A stretch of DNA of 64,000 nt from Paragyromitra xinjiangensis. Lineage: Eukaryota > Ascomycota > Pezizomycetes > Pezizales > Discinaceae. Of this stretch, positions 10,923-22,802 are shown in pieces. The position numbers and the translations under genes are program-made. The notes under the pieces were generated by a model that saw only the letters and a program-made list of their open reading frames with translations, made no database searches and was not told where the DNA came from. Within the stretch, counting starts at the first letter, position 1. Every line of letters begins with the position of its first letter. The DNA is taken from contig JBCAMK010000019.1 of assembly GCA_038503065.1 (NCBI GenBank), positions 1,426,001 through 1,490,000 on the forward strand, given 5' to 3'.

Positions 10923-12756
10923 CCTACCAATCGACTTGGATGTTCGAGAAGGGTTACGGATATTTTGTGAAGACTTTTGAGAGATGTAGATCCTTGTGGG
11001 GTGAGTTCTGGGGCGGGTGTTTCCTGGGCAGAAGATCATAACGTTGAGATCAAAATATCGGGTCCATTGAGATTTTCCTGCGATATTTCCATTTTTGGAT
11101 ACTCACATACTGAGAACGGAGACGGGAACTATCTGCCAACCGGAATATTGAGTGGCACCTGGTTTCTGAAATTGATGGATTCTCGCTGTCCGACAGGCTG
11201 GAAATCTGTGGTCTTGGCATGTTACTACTCGACAGATAACGGTCTTTGACGTCCTCAACTTGTAGGCACTCAGGAAAAGGAAAGAATGTGAGAAAACACA
11301 GACGAGTTCTGAATCGACCCTAGGTTTACTGACCGCAGTTTTAGATATTTGTGACTCTTGATTGGATGCGTGGTAAACGGAATGGCCATCCGGCATGGCA
11401 GCCTGGGTTATTGTACCAGTGAAAAGCAGTTGTTTTACTGCTTTGTTTGTTTACTTTTGGTAGTTTCCATCATTACCTCTTCCCAGCTTCCTTTCTAATA
11501 ACTTGGTTGGATCCGTATGGCTACAAAAGAAGGAAGATAAGTGTGTTATGAGTGACTATCAATGTCAACAAACTCCACAGATTTTCCTTCTACTTGCACG
11601 TGGAAGGTCTAGTTGCTTAGTTTTAGCGGTCAATCAATCAGCTATTCGCCTTTTGACGCGTTTCTCTCTAGTAACATGACAAGCACATGCCAGTACGGAA
11701 GCCCGGGCCGGTTAGGATGACTACGCGGTGGTGTTGATTAGAACTAGGGCCGATATTGAAATTCCGTGAAGAATACCAGTAACGGGAGGAATAACAGAAG
11801 CAGGAAGTTCGCCGACGTAAGAACCTGGCGGGATGGGCGCCTGTACGAGAAATAACAAGAGATAGCATCATAATCACGTCTCTTGAAATCACGTCTTTTC
11901 CGTGAACCCGAGTAGAACCTCCTAGCATCCGGACTTATCGTGTGTAAAATCAACCAAAAGCGTCGTTAACCATTCAGGGTACTTCTAGCCGTGTCGAATT
12001 ATATGAGGGACAACTTGTGTCGTTCATTCAACCTCATCTTAAGTTCAGGGATGGGATGATAGGCCAACCAGGGCACGTGGCATTTAGTAACGGACGGAAC
12101 TGCAGGGTAAGCTAAAGACGAGTGACAGTTTGTGATTTTAATACTGATTTTATAACATCGTTGAACTAGTAGTATGGCATCAATTGATTAGTCAGCTGTT
12201 TTGGGGACGACACTCTATAGAATTAGCGGGGGCTCATCTTTGAAGCCCGCTGGATAGACAGCTGTGCACTATCGTGTATCCTTCGTGCGACCGTTTCTAG
12301 TATGCGTAGGTCTGGTTTGTGTGGTTTCCTTCGTCCTAGGAGTGAGCAAAAGTGCATAGTTTTATGCTATGTGGTGGAGGGAAGGTAACTGCAGTATATA
12401 AACTATAGGATGGGTGCGCTCGAGGTGATCAGATGGCTATGTTTTATGTGTGAGTGATTGAGGTCTGGAGATAGATGCTAGATGATTGAATAAGTGCCTT
12501 GATCGCCATGTCTTGGGTGCTGTGAGGAGAAAGCTCCAACGGAAATTCCCAAGTGTATTCCGAAGGGCCCATTGTCTGGTGATGCTCATAGTGGTCTTTT
12601 CGTGGGTGGGCTTCGTGTGTTGGGGCTTGTGTGAATTAGGCTGCACGTGTCCTTCTTGCTTTTAACACTCACCCAAATCACTTCACGTGTTTTCTTTGAC
12701 GGTGAAAATTAGGGGCTGGGAATGGAACTAAAGCTCAGTATATAGTCTCATGCCAT
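10923..12756. other. Intergenic, no gene seen
   Basis: Open frames are short and unremarkable on both strands. A minus-strand frame at 12437-12646 and a plus-strand frame at 10977-11249 have no recognisable features. The last part forms the promoter of the gene that starts at 12921. Confidence 0.45.
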
Positions 12757-12790
12757 TTCCTCCTTCCCTCCTTCCCTCCTTCCATCTTCC
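12739..12790 (+). promoter_or_regulatory. TATA-like box and CT tract upstream of the 12921 gene
   Basis: TATATAG lies at 12739-12745. It is followed at 12757-12790 by an uninterrupted pyrimidine tract built from CCTTCCCT repeats, about 130-165 nt before the ATG. This arrangement of a TATA-like element followed by a CT tract near the transcription start is frequent in fungal promoters. Confidence 0.4.
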
Positions 12791-12920
12791 TGTGCTTATC
12801 CATCATCAAATCTCTGTTTTGAACTTGAAGCTATCTGCACTTTAACTTGTCCTATCATAAGTCTTATCATTCAACTGCAGCAGTCAATTTAAACCACCTT
12901 CGCCGTCCAAGCCCTTAGTG

Positions 12921-13952
12921 ATGGAATCTTCAAAGGAGCTAAAAATCCAGAAGGGGAAGGATGTAGTATCAGAACCCCTGGCAACTCAAATTAGAAGAGA
13001 TTTTATAATCAGGCGTTCTCCAACACATCCGAATCGATACCAGATCTTTGAAAATGACGAAAATCGGCTACCATTGCCCGAAAAGGAGGATACTACGCTC
13101 GGTTCAATCCAAGCTTCGCTGGAGGCTGAATCTCAGGGCATTACCCCCTACTATAATAGGGCCACTGAAAAGTCTACAATGTATGTTCAAAGACTTACAA
13201 TCCCTCCTAAAGGGCCCTCAGACGAAGACAAAAAGGCTGCCATGAGGTCCCGGCCTGTTCGATTCCCTCTCCTCACTGTTGAGTACCCTGATATTGGCAT
13301 CAAGTACTCACTCATTGGAACGGACGGCCTGATGCAGTGGTTCTTTGAGCCCCTATACTCGGAAGAGATGGTCGTTGATGTTGATGCAACTGCAAATGTT
13401 CCTTTTGGGACGCCAATTGGCTTAATTCGTGACAGCAACTTCTTCTCGCATGAATTGGCGGCCTTACACTGGAGGACTGTCAGTTTGCATAGACGTCTGG
13501 AAAGAGCTCTGTTCAGCAGGACTCCTCATAATACTTGCCAGGCAGGAAACTTGAATTGTCGAGATCATCACCTGGTTAAGATTATCCAAGCTTTTGATGG
13601 GATTGGGCATACTTCATTGAAAGGTCCGGGCACATGCCACACAACCCATGTTATCTGTGAAAACATGATGCTCTGGCAGGTTTTTGAGTCGTTGACGGGG
13701 GTGAAGCCAAAGGACACAATGACTCTTGCGCAATTACGGTATGGAAACGGCTTTAATGGAGAAGTTCGGACCGGGAAGCCGTTTACCTATGCACAGGCGA
13801 AAGCGCAGAAGACGCTGAACATGGATTTTGCATGGGGTAGGACCGCAGATGTCGAGGTGATCAATGGAAGTAGTTTCAACACCCTATTCCTCATACCATT
13901 TGGATCCAATGAGCAATATGAAGAATTTTGCAAAACCATTACCAAAGGTTGA
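12921..13952 (+). CDS. Unrecognised 343-aa protein
   Basis: Intronless frame that starts at the ATG at 12921, just after a GTG codon and a CT-rich promoter. The protein is globular-looking, without signal peptide, membrane segment or long low-complexity region. A region around residues 205-255 is rich in Cys and His (TCQAGNLNCRDHH, then CHTTHVICEN) and could bind metal, but the spacing fits no finger I know. The middle contains WRTVSLHRRLERALF and LTGVKPKDTMTLAQL. I do not recognise the family. The continuous frame, normal amino-acid composition and clean promoter argue that it is a real gene. Confidence 0.75.
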   Translation: MESSKELKIQKGKDVVSEPLATQIRRDFIIRRSPTHPNRYQIFENDENRLPLPEKEDTTLGSIQASLEAESQGITPYYNRATEKSTMYVQRLTIPPKGPSDEDKKAAMRSRPVRFPLLTVEYPDIGIKYSLIGTDGLMQWFFEPLYSEEMVVDVDATANVPFGTPIGLIRDSNFFSHELAALHWRTVSLHRRLERALFSRTPHNTCQAGNLNCRDHHLVKIIQAFDGIGHTSLKGPGTCHTTHVICENMMLWQVFESLTGVKPKDTMTLAQLRYGNGFNGEVRTGKPFTYAQAKAQKTLNMDFAWGRTADVEVINGSSFNTLFLIPFGSNEQYEEFCKTITKG

Positions 13953-14659
13953 GAGAGGTAAACAGATATGGGGGGGGGCAAGGATATTTTGTGGAAAGGG
14001 AGCTGAATGAGCGTTACTGGATGGATTTAGTAAGGCAGGTCGTCTTACTTTTAAACATGGAGGTATAAAAAGCTTAGTGAAAAGGGAGTGAGCTTATTAT
14101 AAGTGTTAGAAATCGGCTAAAGGCAAAGGGTGGAAGATTTTATTCACTTTCGCTTTTGTATGCCCTTGTATTATAGACAGTGTTTGTAGGTTGAGTGGTC
14201 CTGGGATTTTACAACAGTGGAAAGGTTCATAACGAAGTGTTAAGCTATACGTGGTTTATTTTTAAATCTCGCTCTGCTCGTCTTTATACCTGTGGTGGTC
14301 TAGATTTTAAGCTGGGGCTGGAAGTACGACCGAAGCTTGTGTTTTCGTGCACCTAGTACGTCTCTGCACCCACACTTTACTTTTCAGTCTATCACACCCC
14401 TTAACCTCAGATATCCATGGTGTCATCTTGGAATGAAGGAAATAGGCCATCATCCTGAGAACATACTTATTCATGAAACATCACTCGATTGCGCTGCTGC
14501 GGCGCCAAGACCGAAAACTCAAAGAAAAAATATACAGATCTTTGAAACGAAGTTTCATCTTTCGCCTCAAACCTATATGCTTTTAGCTCTGGGAATTATG
14601 TTATTTATACCTCCGTCTCTCCAGTCGTTTTTCCTATCCATGATTCCAGTAACTCCAAC
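13953..14659. other. Intergenic, no separate gene supported
   Basis: This holds the probable 3' end of the 12921 gene and the promoter of the following frame. A competing frame runs through 14337-14921 in another register, but its second half is Pro/Ser read-through of the 14660 gene. Confidence 0.4.
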
Positions 14660-15364
14660 ATGTGCTCTTCATTCTACATCCTTCGATTCTTCATCCTCCT
14701 TCTCTCACTTAAATGGCCTTCCATCGCCGTCAACAACCCCCACCTCGGCTTATCACTCAAACCCATCGATACCCCCACCCCCAACCGTACCTCTCCACAT
14801 ACCATCCTCGCCACCGGAATATGCGAAGAGCACAATAACAAAATTACCCCCACCCCTACCCACACCTTCCTACATACTATTCTCGCTGCTAGGATGCGCA
14901 AGAAACACAATAACGACATAACACTCAGCTCATACAAAATTCGTAGAGAAAAGTACCCCGTCGCTTCGGAGCCAATCAAGGCTCAGGTGGCAGCAGATCA
15001 ACACATACAGCTAACCGAGAAATTCAAAGGCCTTCGCAGCATCCAAAGTGCTGTTTTCTCGGGTATTTCGATCAACTGCATTAACGCTTACGGAACCCGC
15101 CAAAAGATCTGTAGGAATGATATAGAAACGATGTACGACGTGGCAGCGAAATGGGTTCGCAAGCAGACTCGACCCGGTGGACCTATAAAAAGGGGGGCGC
15201 AGAAAGGTTTTATAGATGGGGTGATTAAGGGAATGATTGCGTCGAGGTGGGTGGAGTATATGAGAGGGGAGGAATTTCGGGGGTTTTTTTGGGAGTGGTT
15301 TTTTTGGGCTTGGGCTGGGGTTTTTAGGTGGTTGGAGGGGGTTATGGTGTTTGGTTATTATTGA
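14660..15364 (+). CDS. Possible secreted protein with 25-aa internal duplication
   Basis: A 234-aa frame starting at ATG 14660. The N-terminus (MCSSFYILRFFILLLSLKWP) looks like a signal peptide or membrane anchor. Two adjacent 25-residue copies follow, encoded by 14771-14845 and 14846-14920. They share the pattern P-T-P then H-T-I-L-A then H-N-N-x-I. The copies have no insertions or deletions, which supports this reading frame. Residues about 95-190 look globular (FKGLRSIQSAVFSGISINCI). The C-terminus turns Trp/Phe-rich and ends abruptly over a G/T-rich tract, so the true end may differ or an intron may be missed. I recognise no family. Confidence 0.45.
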   Translation: MCSSFYILRFFILLLSLKWPSIAVNNPHLGLSLKPIDTPTPNRTSPHTILATGICEEHNNKITPTPTHTFLHTILAARMRKKHNNDITLSSYKIRREKYPVASEPIKAQVAADQHIQLTEKFKGLRSIQSAVFSGISINCINAYGTRQKICRNDIETMYDVAAKWVRKQTRPGGPIKRGAQKGFIDGVIKGMIASRWVEYMRGEEFRGFFWEWFFWAWAGVFRWLEGVMVFGYY

Positions 15365-16049
15365 TGTGTGGGGTTTTTGTGGTTTCTCTGTTCTTTGATT
15401 GTGTATTTTGTGTTAAGTGGTTATGGGGGTGGCAGTTATTGATGGTAGGATTAATGACTAAGGCTCTGAACGAAACGTTAGAGACTTTCTCCTATTTATG
15501 TTACGCTCTATATCAGCTCGACCTACTAGGAGATGAACTCCTGATGGAGTTCTTAGAGCCTAGACAACAGCGTGATGCTAACATTAAATTAAATGATGAT
15601 GATTACAAGTCTCGAAGCTATTCTCGCCTTCCCAAACCTTAAAGGCAATCTCATGCACGCAGCTTGCTGCATACCGTAGCGCAGCAGCAATATATAGGCA
15701 GTAGAGGCCGGAAGAACGAGTCTACCTTAAAGGTTCTCTCTAGTGGATCCTCCTCCAGACTCACTTAGTCAGGATATCATGTAATCCCTCGTCCTTCTTC
15801 ATATCTCGTCTAGCTGAAGCTACTGATCGGGATTGGTGTGGAGTTTCCCTTGCTAATACAGTCTGGATCTCATCTAGCGCTGAATATTACTGCACTGCGA
15901 ACCCCTGAGTGGGAACTGAAGTTACTAGCTAACAGTTAACTTCCAAACAACATATTCAGAAGGGCTTAGACTAGTATCATGGGGTTACGTGCCAAATGGC
16001 TCAACGTCGTGATTACGAACGGCTATCGTATCAGAATAAAGCGAAAGTA
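15365..16049. other. Intergenic, no gene seen
   Basis: A short plus-strand frame at about 15430-15642 encodes an ordinary-looking acidic segment (LNETLETFSYLCYALYQLDL), but I can attach neither a start nor a family to it. It could be debris of the mobile element that follows. Confidence 0.35.
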
Positions 16050-16850
16050 AGAATGATACCCTCTGATTGCATGTAGGCTCCGCTAGTGTATATTTGCTAC
16101 GCCACAAGTAACGCAAGGGAAATCATATGCCCAGATTTCTTGGGAATGTATCAACAGGACCGTTTCTTTGGATACTTCAACTCGCACATTAAGCGAGATG
16201 CTCCTTTTCCATCTCTCAATGTTTTCTTCTATTTGCATCCGATTATCTCCCAAAAAGGTTCGTAATCCAGGTGACTGCCCACTGGGATTCTAAGATACCT
16301 TACCGACCTTTGTATAGGACCTTTATTCCCCCGAGGTTGTTAGGTTTGTTTCCGTGCCTTCCTGCTGCTATTGTATCAGATTTTGTGTAGTTTGGCTTCG
16401 AGTTTGATGGTCTGGCGTATAGGTTATATATCTTCTCGAGTATTAACCATTGCCTAGCGTTTGTCAGAACTGCCATGGCCATAGTATCGTCAGCATACAT
16501 AGAGACTCTATGTCATCCTCCATTACTGTCCATCATGCCAAGTAATTCAATACATCAAGCAACCACTCGTGCTAACGTCTCGACGACCAGTATGAATACT
16601 ACACATGAGAGGATCTCCTTGTCTAGCGCCTCAATTTATAATGACCGGTTTAGAGATATGCCCGTTGATATTTCCCGAACTGGTCGCACCTACATAGCAG
16701 CTCTTTATGGCCTCTATCATCTGTTCTGGTGCTCCTACGTGTTTCAGTATCGACCATAGGAACCTATGGTCAATGCGGTCGTATGCCTTTTGCTGGGATA
16801 TCATAAAAATGTTTTCCCTGTCTTCATCCACGTGGTCAATCATTACTTAT
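16050..16850 (-). mobile_element. Degraded LINE reverse-transcriptase remnant
   Basis: Read on the minus strand, this carries the order of a non-LTR retrotransposon reverse transcriptase. First comes QQKAYDRIDHRFLWSILKHV (about 16,735-16,800), then RGARQGDPL (about 16,610-16,635), then MYADDT (about 16,483-16,500, the catalytic DD). A downstream segment like the LINE thumb region follows, with VRYLRIPVGSHLDYEPFW near 16,240-16,290 and an IERWKRSISLNV-like frame near 16,190. Frames are broken several times and the 5' part and the ends are missing. Tad1-type LINEs are the usual source in ascomycetes, so that assignment is inference. Confidence 0.85.
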
Positions 16851-17360
16851 ACCCAATAGGGTATAGGAGAGCGAACGATCCGGTAGAGCAATGCTGCTTT
16901 GGGGCTTTATAGTTCTTCCTGATTCATTAATCCTTCGGAACGAATAAGCCGTGTTATATATTCGTGACTCCGCAGCACTTTTTCCTATTTGAAGAGGGTA
17001 GAGAGATGAATGTACTGCGGGCGATAGGAACAGCGATCGTATTTACTTGAGATACGCATGCGCCTGCTTAATCATGGTAATTGATGGGCAATACGGCGCC
17101 TGGTGTAGCAGGGGATATCTATTTGCACCTAATTAGATATCAGCATGGGTATTCGTGGAACTAGCCGTTGAAAAGGAAAGGGAACCCGACTTACAGTAGC
17201 ACGCAGGGCGTAACATCCATTTTACACCATTGATTATCCATGCACCACTCCTTGCATGAACTTGATTGCATAAGAACTCTATCAATAGTAGTGCGGCAAT
17301 CCTTTCGGCCCCCCCGTCCTATCCCGTCCAAATCAGGAGCCCGATTCGGGTCGGTCCTGG
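16851..17360. other. Intergenic, no gene seen
   Basis: No domain or long frame is present. The sequence next to the LINE fragment may include more of its decayed 5' part, which I cannot align by eye. Confidence 0.35.
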
Positions 17361-17885
17361 CATTCCCTTCACAAAATGTTCGTTGGGAGCTTCTCTCGGT
17401 AATAACTCCTAAAATATATCGTCGTCCTCGGAGAGTATTTCAAACAGAGACTAGACACATCCCATTCATGACGAGAAGGCAGCCGAGGGGTTTTTGAACT
17501 GAGAAGAAGTCCGGTTCATATCTGCCCCAAAATCCCTTTCCCGGAATGTTCGTCAAGACTCGTTCTCCCGGTAATAGCTCTCAAATACCTCGTCTTCGTC
17601 GGTAAGGGTTTCAACCAAGACCAGACACATCTCATCCATGATAGGAGGATGGCCAGGGAAGCCAAGGGGGGGTTGTTGGACTGAAAATTTCGATTCAAAC
17701 CCATTTCAACATCCCTTTCACAAAATGTTCTTTAAGACTCGTTTCCCCGGTAATAACTCTTGAAATCTTTCATCGCCGGTAAGAATTCTAGTCAAGCACC
17801 AGACACCCCCCTATTCATGAGAAGAATATGGATAATAAAGCTGAGGGCGTTGTTGAACTGGATGTTTAAAGCCGAAGTCGGAATA
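17361..17885 (+). repeat. Three tandem ~175-bp units
   Basis: Units begin at about 17361, 17530 and 17710. Each opens with an ATCCCTTTC(A/C)C / AATGTTC block, followed by CTCGTT(T/C)(C/T)CCCGGTAATA and AGACACATC-like words, and closes near GTTGTTGGACTG. The copies differ by many substitutions and small indels. No coding frame is conserved among them. Confidence 0.75.
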
Positions 17886-18058
17886 GGGTTTCTCGCTAGC
17901 TCCGGTACCCGCCCCATGAATAATCTCTGTTGTAGTACTGTTTAACCACGCTTTGCTTAGGATGGAACATACGTGTAATGTAGACTACTAGTATATAGAG
18001 TTTCAGAGGCTGTCTTGCGTTCGTGCTCTCCCTCAAACGATCTAAGGTGAGTAGTGAA

Positions 18059-18192
18059 GTGGCAGCATCTGTACTGACGAGCGGGAAATGAAATAGTTGT
18101 GGAGATAGATCATTCTAATAGCAAAGCGGTGGCATCCGTGCTGACGAGCGGGGGAAATGGTGTGGTTTGGAATAGTCGTTCCAATAGCGAAG
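18059..18192 (+). repeat. Two ~70-bp direct repeats
   Basis: GTGGCAGCATCTGTACTGAC (from 18059) and GTGGCATCCGTGCTGAC (from 18129) are followed in both copies by GAGCGGG, AAATG and a TTCTAATAGC / TTCCAATAGC end. Confidence 0.7.
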
Positions 18193-19761
18193 ACAGTGAA
18201 GAACCTGACGTTGAATAATAACTTCCGGGGAAGATGTAAATTTGGTTATGTTTGATGGTTGAAATGAATTAATCGATGAAGTAGCAACTATCAATGAATA
18301 GTGTGGGTGGGATTTTGAAGATGGAGTTTTAGAGCTCAGAGTGGGGATGAGACTACGTTTATAAACCCCCTATAGACGGCTCTCATTGATTTTTTTGTTT
18401 GTCTTGGTCATTTTATCTTCTATGTAATTCATATCAAACAATGGAAAGTCCTGGGGCCAGCCGGGTAAGTCTAACCGCATTTACCAGGGGCACAGCTTTC
18501 AAAAGCTATGTGTATCTGCTGTCTATCGTAGTGATGAGGAGCCATATCACCCAGCGCCCCGCTCCTCCCAAGAGGGAAGAATTCCTCAATTCAAAAAGTC
18601 ATGATGAGCTAGCATACGTTAAAACCTACTACAAACAAGCTTCTACCCACATCCTCCTGGTATTACACCCCTAAACAAAACCCTTAGTACATCAGGGGAT
18701 ATCCTATCAACACGGATACCAAGAGCAATATTTTCTCTCTGCAACGTCTTCCTACGGCAACAACCCCCAACGGCCGAAGCTACCGAAAAGAGAAGACCGA
18801 GCCACTCATATCATTGCTGCCCGCAAGTGTTAAACCAACTACATGTAACTCCTGGCTCTCAATTCAACGATAACGAGCCAATAAAGGCTGTGAATTCTCT
18901 CCAGTTAGCAGAGGCTGACCTCTTGATGATGGAATCAGCTATAACAACCGATACTAGTACTTTAGAGAAGATTTCAACGATATACCGTAATAGCACCGTT
19001 CAGGGGACAAACAGTCAGATAGAAAGACGAAGACCCAGCGCCTACTATGATCTGGGGGTAGCTCATACGCCAAAATCTTGGCCCCTAGAGTCCTCACTAG
19101 TAGTATCTAGTGAGCGCCCAGGACGGTATGCATAGTAGCGTAGCATACTTCATCATCCAGAGTTCAGTCACAATAGATAGTCCCGTCCAGGACCACGTAA
19201 GTAGGAAAATCAGAGGCGAGTGACACTTTATGACTCAAATAGCTCCCTCTCAGCAAGATATAACTCCATTGACTCCCTGCCCACCACAAGAGCTATCGAC
19301 TACAATGTTCATCAAGCAGCCAACACAGATGAACGGATTTCTAGGCACCAGTCCCCCTTTATCTTATTCCTACCCCACGACTTTTATACATTATGGTTTC
19401 CAACCATTCCCACTCATCCCACACATGAAAACATTCCCTCCTTTTAAACCTAAGACAAAAACGGCCAAGATGCAGAAACTGTAACGCAGAGCGAAAGGGA
19501 TAGTTCCAGAGTGTTGCAGTACATGTATGTGTGCAACGGATATGTACCAACCTAAACACCTCAAATAAACTAGATGTTAAAACAGGAGAGAAGAAAAAGT
19601 GAAGCAAAAGTATAAATGAAAAAGTAACCCCAAATCCACTCCGAACCCGAAATATTTAATAACCAAAAATACCTAGAAAAAAAGGAAGTATAAACTCAAG
19701 AAAAAAAGTATCCACATGGAATATAACTCGAACCACACATTATCAATTACCACCAGATCCA
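18193..19761. other. Intergenic, no gene seen
   Basis: Frames at 18399-18674, 18827-19135 and 19220-19484 overlap each other or lack any feature. From about 19,560 the sequence is A-rich and probably contains the 3' untranslated region of the minus-strand gene that ends at 19762. Confidence 0.4.
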
Positions 19762-22700
19762 TCATTTATCCAACCTCAACATCTTCCTTAACCTGGTGAA
19801 CTTTTTCTTCTTTAACGCCGCCCGATTCCCGTCTTCTACCATTACTCTTGAATCTACTAGATCCCCCATCCCTACTTCTTTTGCCATAGCCGATCCGCCA
19901 GGAGCAACCGTCGTCCCCTCTTGCGTACCTACTAAGACACCCTCCTTCTCCTGTTGCGCCGGCTTCGACTTCTTCGCAACCATACCCCTCCCACCTGGGG
20001 CTCCCCCTCCTATCTCCTTATCGTCTGCAAGACCAGCTTCAGCAACCGTAAGCATATCCTCAACTTCATCCGACAGCACCATGTCCGGTTTTTTCTTCCC
20101 CTTTTTCGAGAACATCCCCCAGAATCCCTTATTCCTTCCTTTCTGTTTGGCGGCGGTTCCGTTTATATTCGTAGAGTCCGTACGTTTCTTTAGCTTTCCC
20201 CCACTGCCACCTGTGCCGCCTGCGCTAATGGGAATATCATCGTCGCTATCATCCGCAAAACGGCTTCTAAACGGCGCTCTTTGCTGCGGGCCGGGGCTAT
20301 CCGAGTCAGAGTCTGCGAAGCGAGACGCTGTCCTCGCTGGCTTCCCTGCGCCGTTCCGCGAAGAGCGTATACCGGTACCTTTAGTAGTAGATTTCTTGCT
20401 GAGTTTCCCCGTGTCTCTGGACCGTGTGGGCACTAAGTCGTAGGAAGTAGGGGGAGCATTGCGCATGCTACTCATCATGCCCGTTCGCCTTTCTCGTGGT
20501 CTCATTCTTTGGAAGGAGCTCTCAGACAAAACTGAGTCTGCGTCATTATCGTCGGTAGCATCATCAGAGAAGGACACAGTTGATGAGGAAGAGCTGGAAT
20601 ACTGTCGCCGAACAGGCATTGGTCGCGAGCGTTTACTGCCAGTGGCACCGTTTGCAGCCGTATTTTTAGCTGTAAAGCTCTTTAAGAAGTCAGGAGGCAG
20701 CGGTGGGTCATCTTCGTAGGCATGAGTATCTCTCGCATCTGGTTCCTTACCCGGATGAGGCGAGGTAGGATTGGTAGCAGTCATCACAGAGCCGCTCCGC
20801 GGCCGTACGGCAGACAAAGGGACTAGTTCGGGGGTATCTGGTATTGTAGGTGCGGGTGTTTCCGGGCTTTTTGGGATGGCGGTGGGATCTTCATAAGCGT
20901 CGGAGTAGATACTATCACCACTGAAAGAATCAGAGTCGCTGTCCCTCTCTACATCTGCGGTTCGCCTCTCAAAAGCATCTCCACTAGCAATAGCATCAAT
21001 ACTAAGTCCATGACCGTAGAGATCATCTGCCGGACCAGAAGGAAAACCACCAGGAAGGTATGGAAGCGCTCCATCCTCTTCTCGCTTCTCCTCCTTCGGC
21101 GTTGGTATGATCAAAACTAGCTCCGGTACAGTGACTGTTCTCTCTGGGGTTGATTCTGGCGTCGTGATATCCCCCTTCCTCCCAACTTCATGGTCAGCGA
21201 GTTTCTTCCCCGCCGCTGTATTACCCAACGGCGCTCGCCCGCGCGGCCACCTCACTACACTTCCTATATCTGATTCATCCGCGCTGCTATCACTAGTCGG
21301 TGGACTAGGGGCCAAAACAGTTGGCACCATCCCACTTCTCACAACCCCACCGGCATTTCCCCTTCCAACACTTCCAAAAACTGGTAGCTTCCTAGGTTTA
21401 TCATCTAGTCCAGATACCAGCGGTGGCCGAGAGTATGGCGAAAAAGACGCAATGCTGTCTTCATCCGAAAAACTAACCCTCACTTTCCGAGATGAGCCAG
21501 CTTCGCTAGGAGCGCTAGCCGCCGGGATCGGTATTGTAGAGTGTCCAGATGTATCCTGAGAAGGGGATGATGGGGCATGCTTGAGAGCAGATTTAGCGGG
21601 TGATACGGAGCGTGGCGGCGGAGTGTGTTTAGGTGGTGTTATCTCCAGAGCTGACAGGGAAAACTTCGCTCGTGATGGAGAATGAGATGCTGTGCGGATT
21701 GATGCGTCATGAGTAGACGTTGATGGTTGTGCAAGCGCATCATTTGGAGACAGTCGTAAATCAGGCACAGCGGATGGCTGTTTACCCTTCCTATTCGTAT
21801 TTCTGTTCTGCACATCAATTTCCCCCGTTCGTCCACCAGCCCTCTTCTTTGCAAAATCGAATGTATCTTCGAATTCTCCATCCTCTTCCGCTGGGTCTTC
21901 CGGTATCTTTGTCGGCACCCTTCCCAATTCCATATCCATAGTGTCGTCTTCAGCGATACTTTCTAACTCGCTTGGGGTAAGGCTGTTCACGCTGTCGCCA
22001 TAATTATCCTGGCTTAGGCGCGCGATCCCGCCCGATGAGAGAGGTGGCTTATGGAGAACCTTGCGTTTAGAACCTATAGGTACATCAGATTCTGAAGAGC
22101 GACGACGGTGTGCTCTAGCACCGGAGTTGGAGTCGCGAAGGGAGCCACGGGAGAGCATAGAGCCTGTATTTTCCGATGATTTCTTCTCCTTCGGGGTGGC
22201 CTTCTTTTTGGAGAGCGATTGGGATCTGCGCATGGTTGTGAGAAAGGAGTGTGTGCTTGTGTTACTTCTCAGCGAGGCAGACCTGCCAAACGCACTCTCA
22301 CTATCATCCCCATCAGCGCTACTCTCCCCCGGCAACCATTCCTGCTTCCTCCCCACCCTCACCCCTGCTCTCGGTGTTGGCGCAGCTGGCTTCTCCTTCT
22401 CCTTCCCTTTCTCTACCTCTGCGCTTCCTCTCCGAACAGGGCTTCTCTTTCGAAACCTTCTCACGGTTAAGCTCCCACTACTAGTCCTCCTTTGCATCTG
22501 TGGTCTCTGGTCTGAATCACTCGTAACGCTCGAATAGCTGTCCCGCCGCTTCAACATCCTTTTCGTCGGGATACTCCCGATGCGCTGCTCAGTTGGAATA
22601 GGAGATGCAGAGGCATGGCGTAGGGCTGCGCCGGCGGCAGCAGCAGCAAGGGAGGGCGTGTTAGGGCGGTAGACAGCTGTTGCGGCAATTAAAGCGGACA

Positions 22701-22802
22701 CTGAGGGAGGTTGCTATACGGTGTTAGTGGGTGAAGTATAGATAGTAGATGATGATAATTTACCGGGGCAGAAGTAGAATGAGGACGTCGACGACGGTGC
22801 AT
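19762..22802 (-). CDS. Ser/Pro-rich basic protein, 996 aa, function unknown
   Basis: Two exons: 22764-22802 (MHRRRRPHSTSAP) and 19762-22713, with a 50-nt intron (GTAAAT donor, CACTAAC branch site, TATAG acceptor) that keeps the frame. Without exon 1 the long frame has no ATG near its start, only GTG at 22701. The N-terminus has an Ala-rich helix (SLAAAAAGAALR) followed by PIPTEQRIGSIPTKRM. The rest is largely disordered, with many SxS, RRSS and DSDS tracts that would suit phosphorylation. It ends in a strongly basic helix (KKKKFTRLRKMLRLDK). It has the general look of a cell-cortex or cytoskeletal scaffold conserved in Pezizomycotina, but I cannot name the family. Confidence 0.85.

Noticed and set aside
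14337..14921. 194-codon frame overlapping the 14660 gene
   Set aside because: Its second half is a shifted reading of the 75-bp duplication and gives Pro/Ser low complexity. The 14660 frame extends well beyond it.
19796..22537. Plus-strand frames opposite the 996-aa Ser-rich protein
   Set aside because: Shadows of biased Ser/Pro codons on the other strand. The minus frame is continuous and gains a proper ATG through a spliced first exon.
22652..22701. GTG at 22701 as start of the 996-aa protein
   Set aside because: A consensus 50-nt intron and an upstream 13-codon exon with ATG at 22802 join in frame, which is far more likely in a fungus than GTG initiation.
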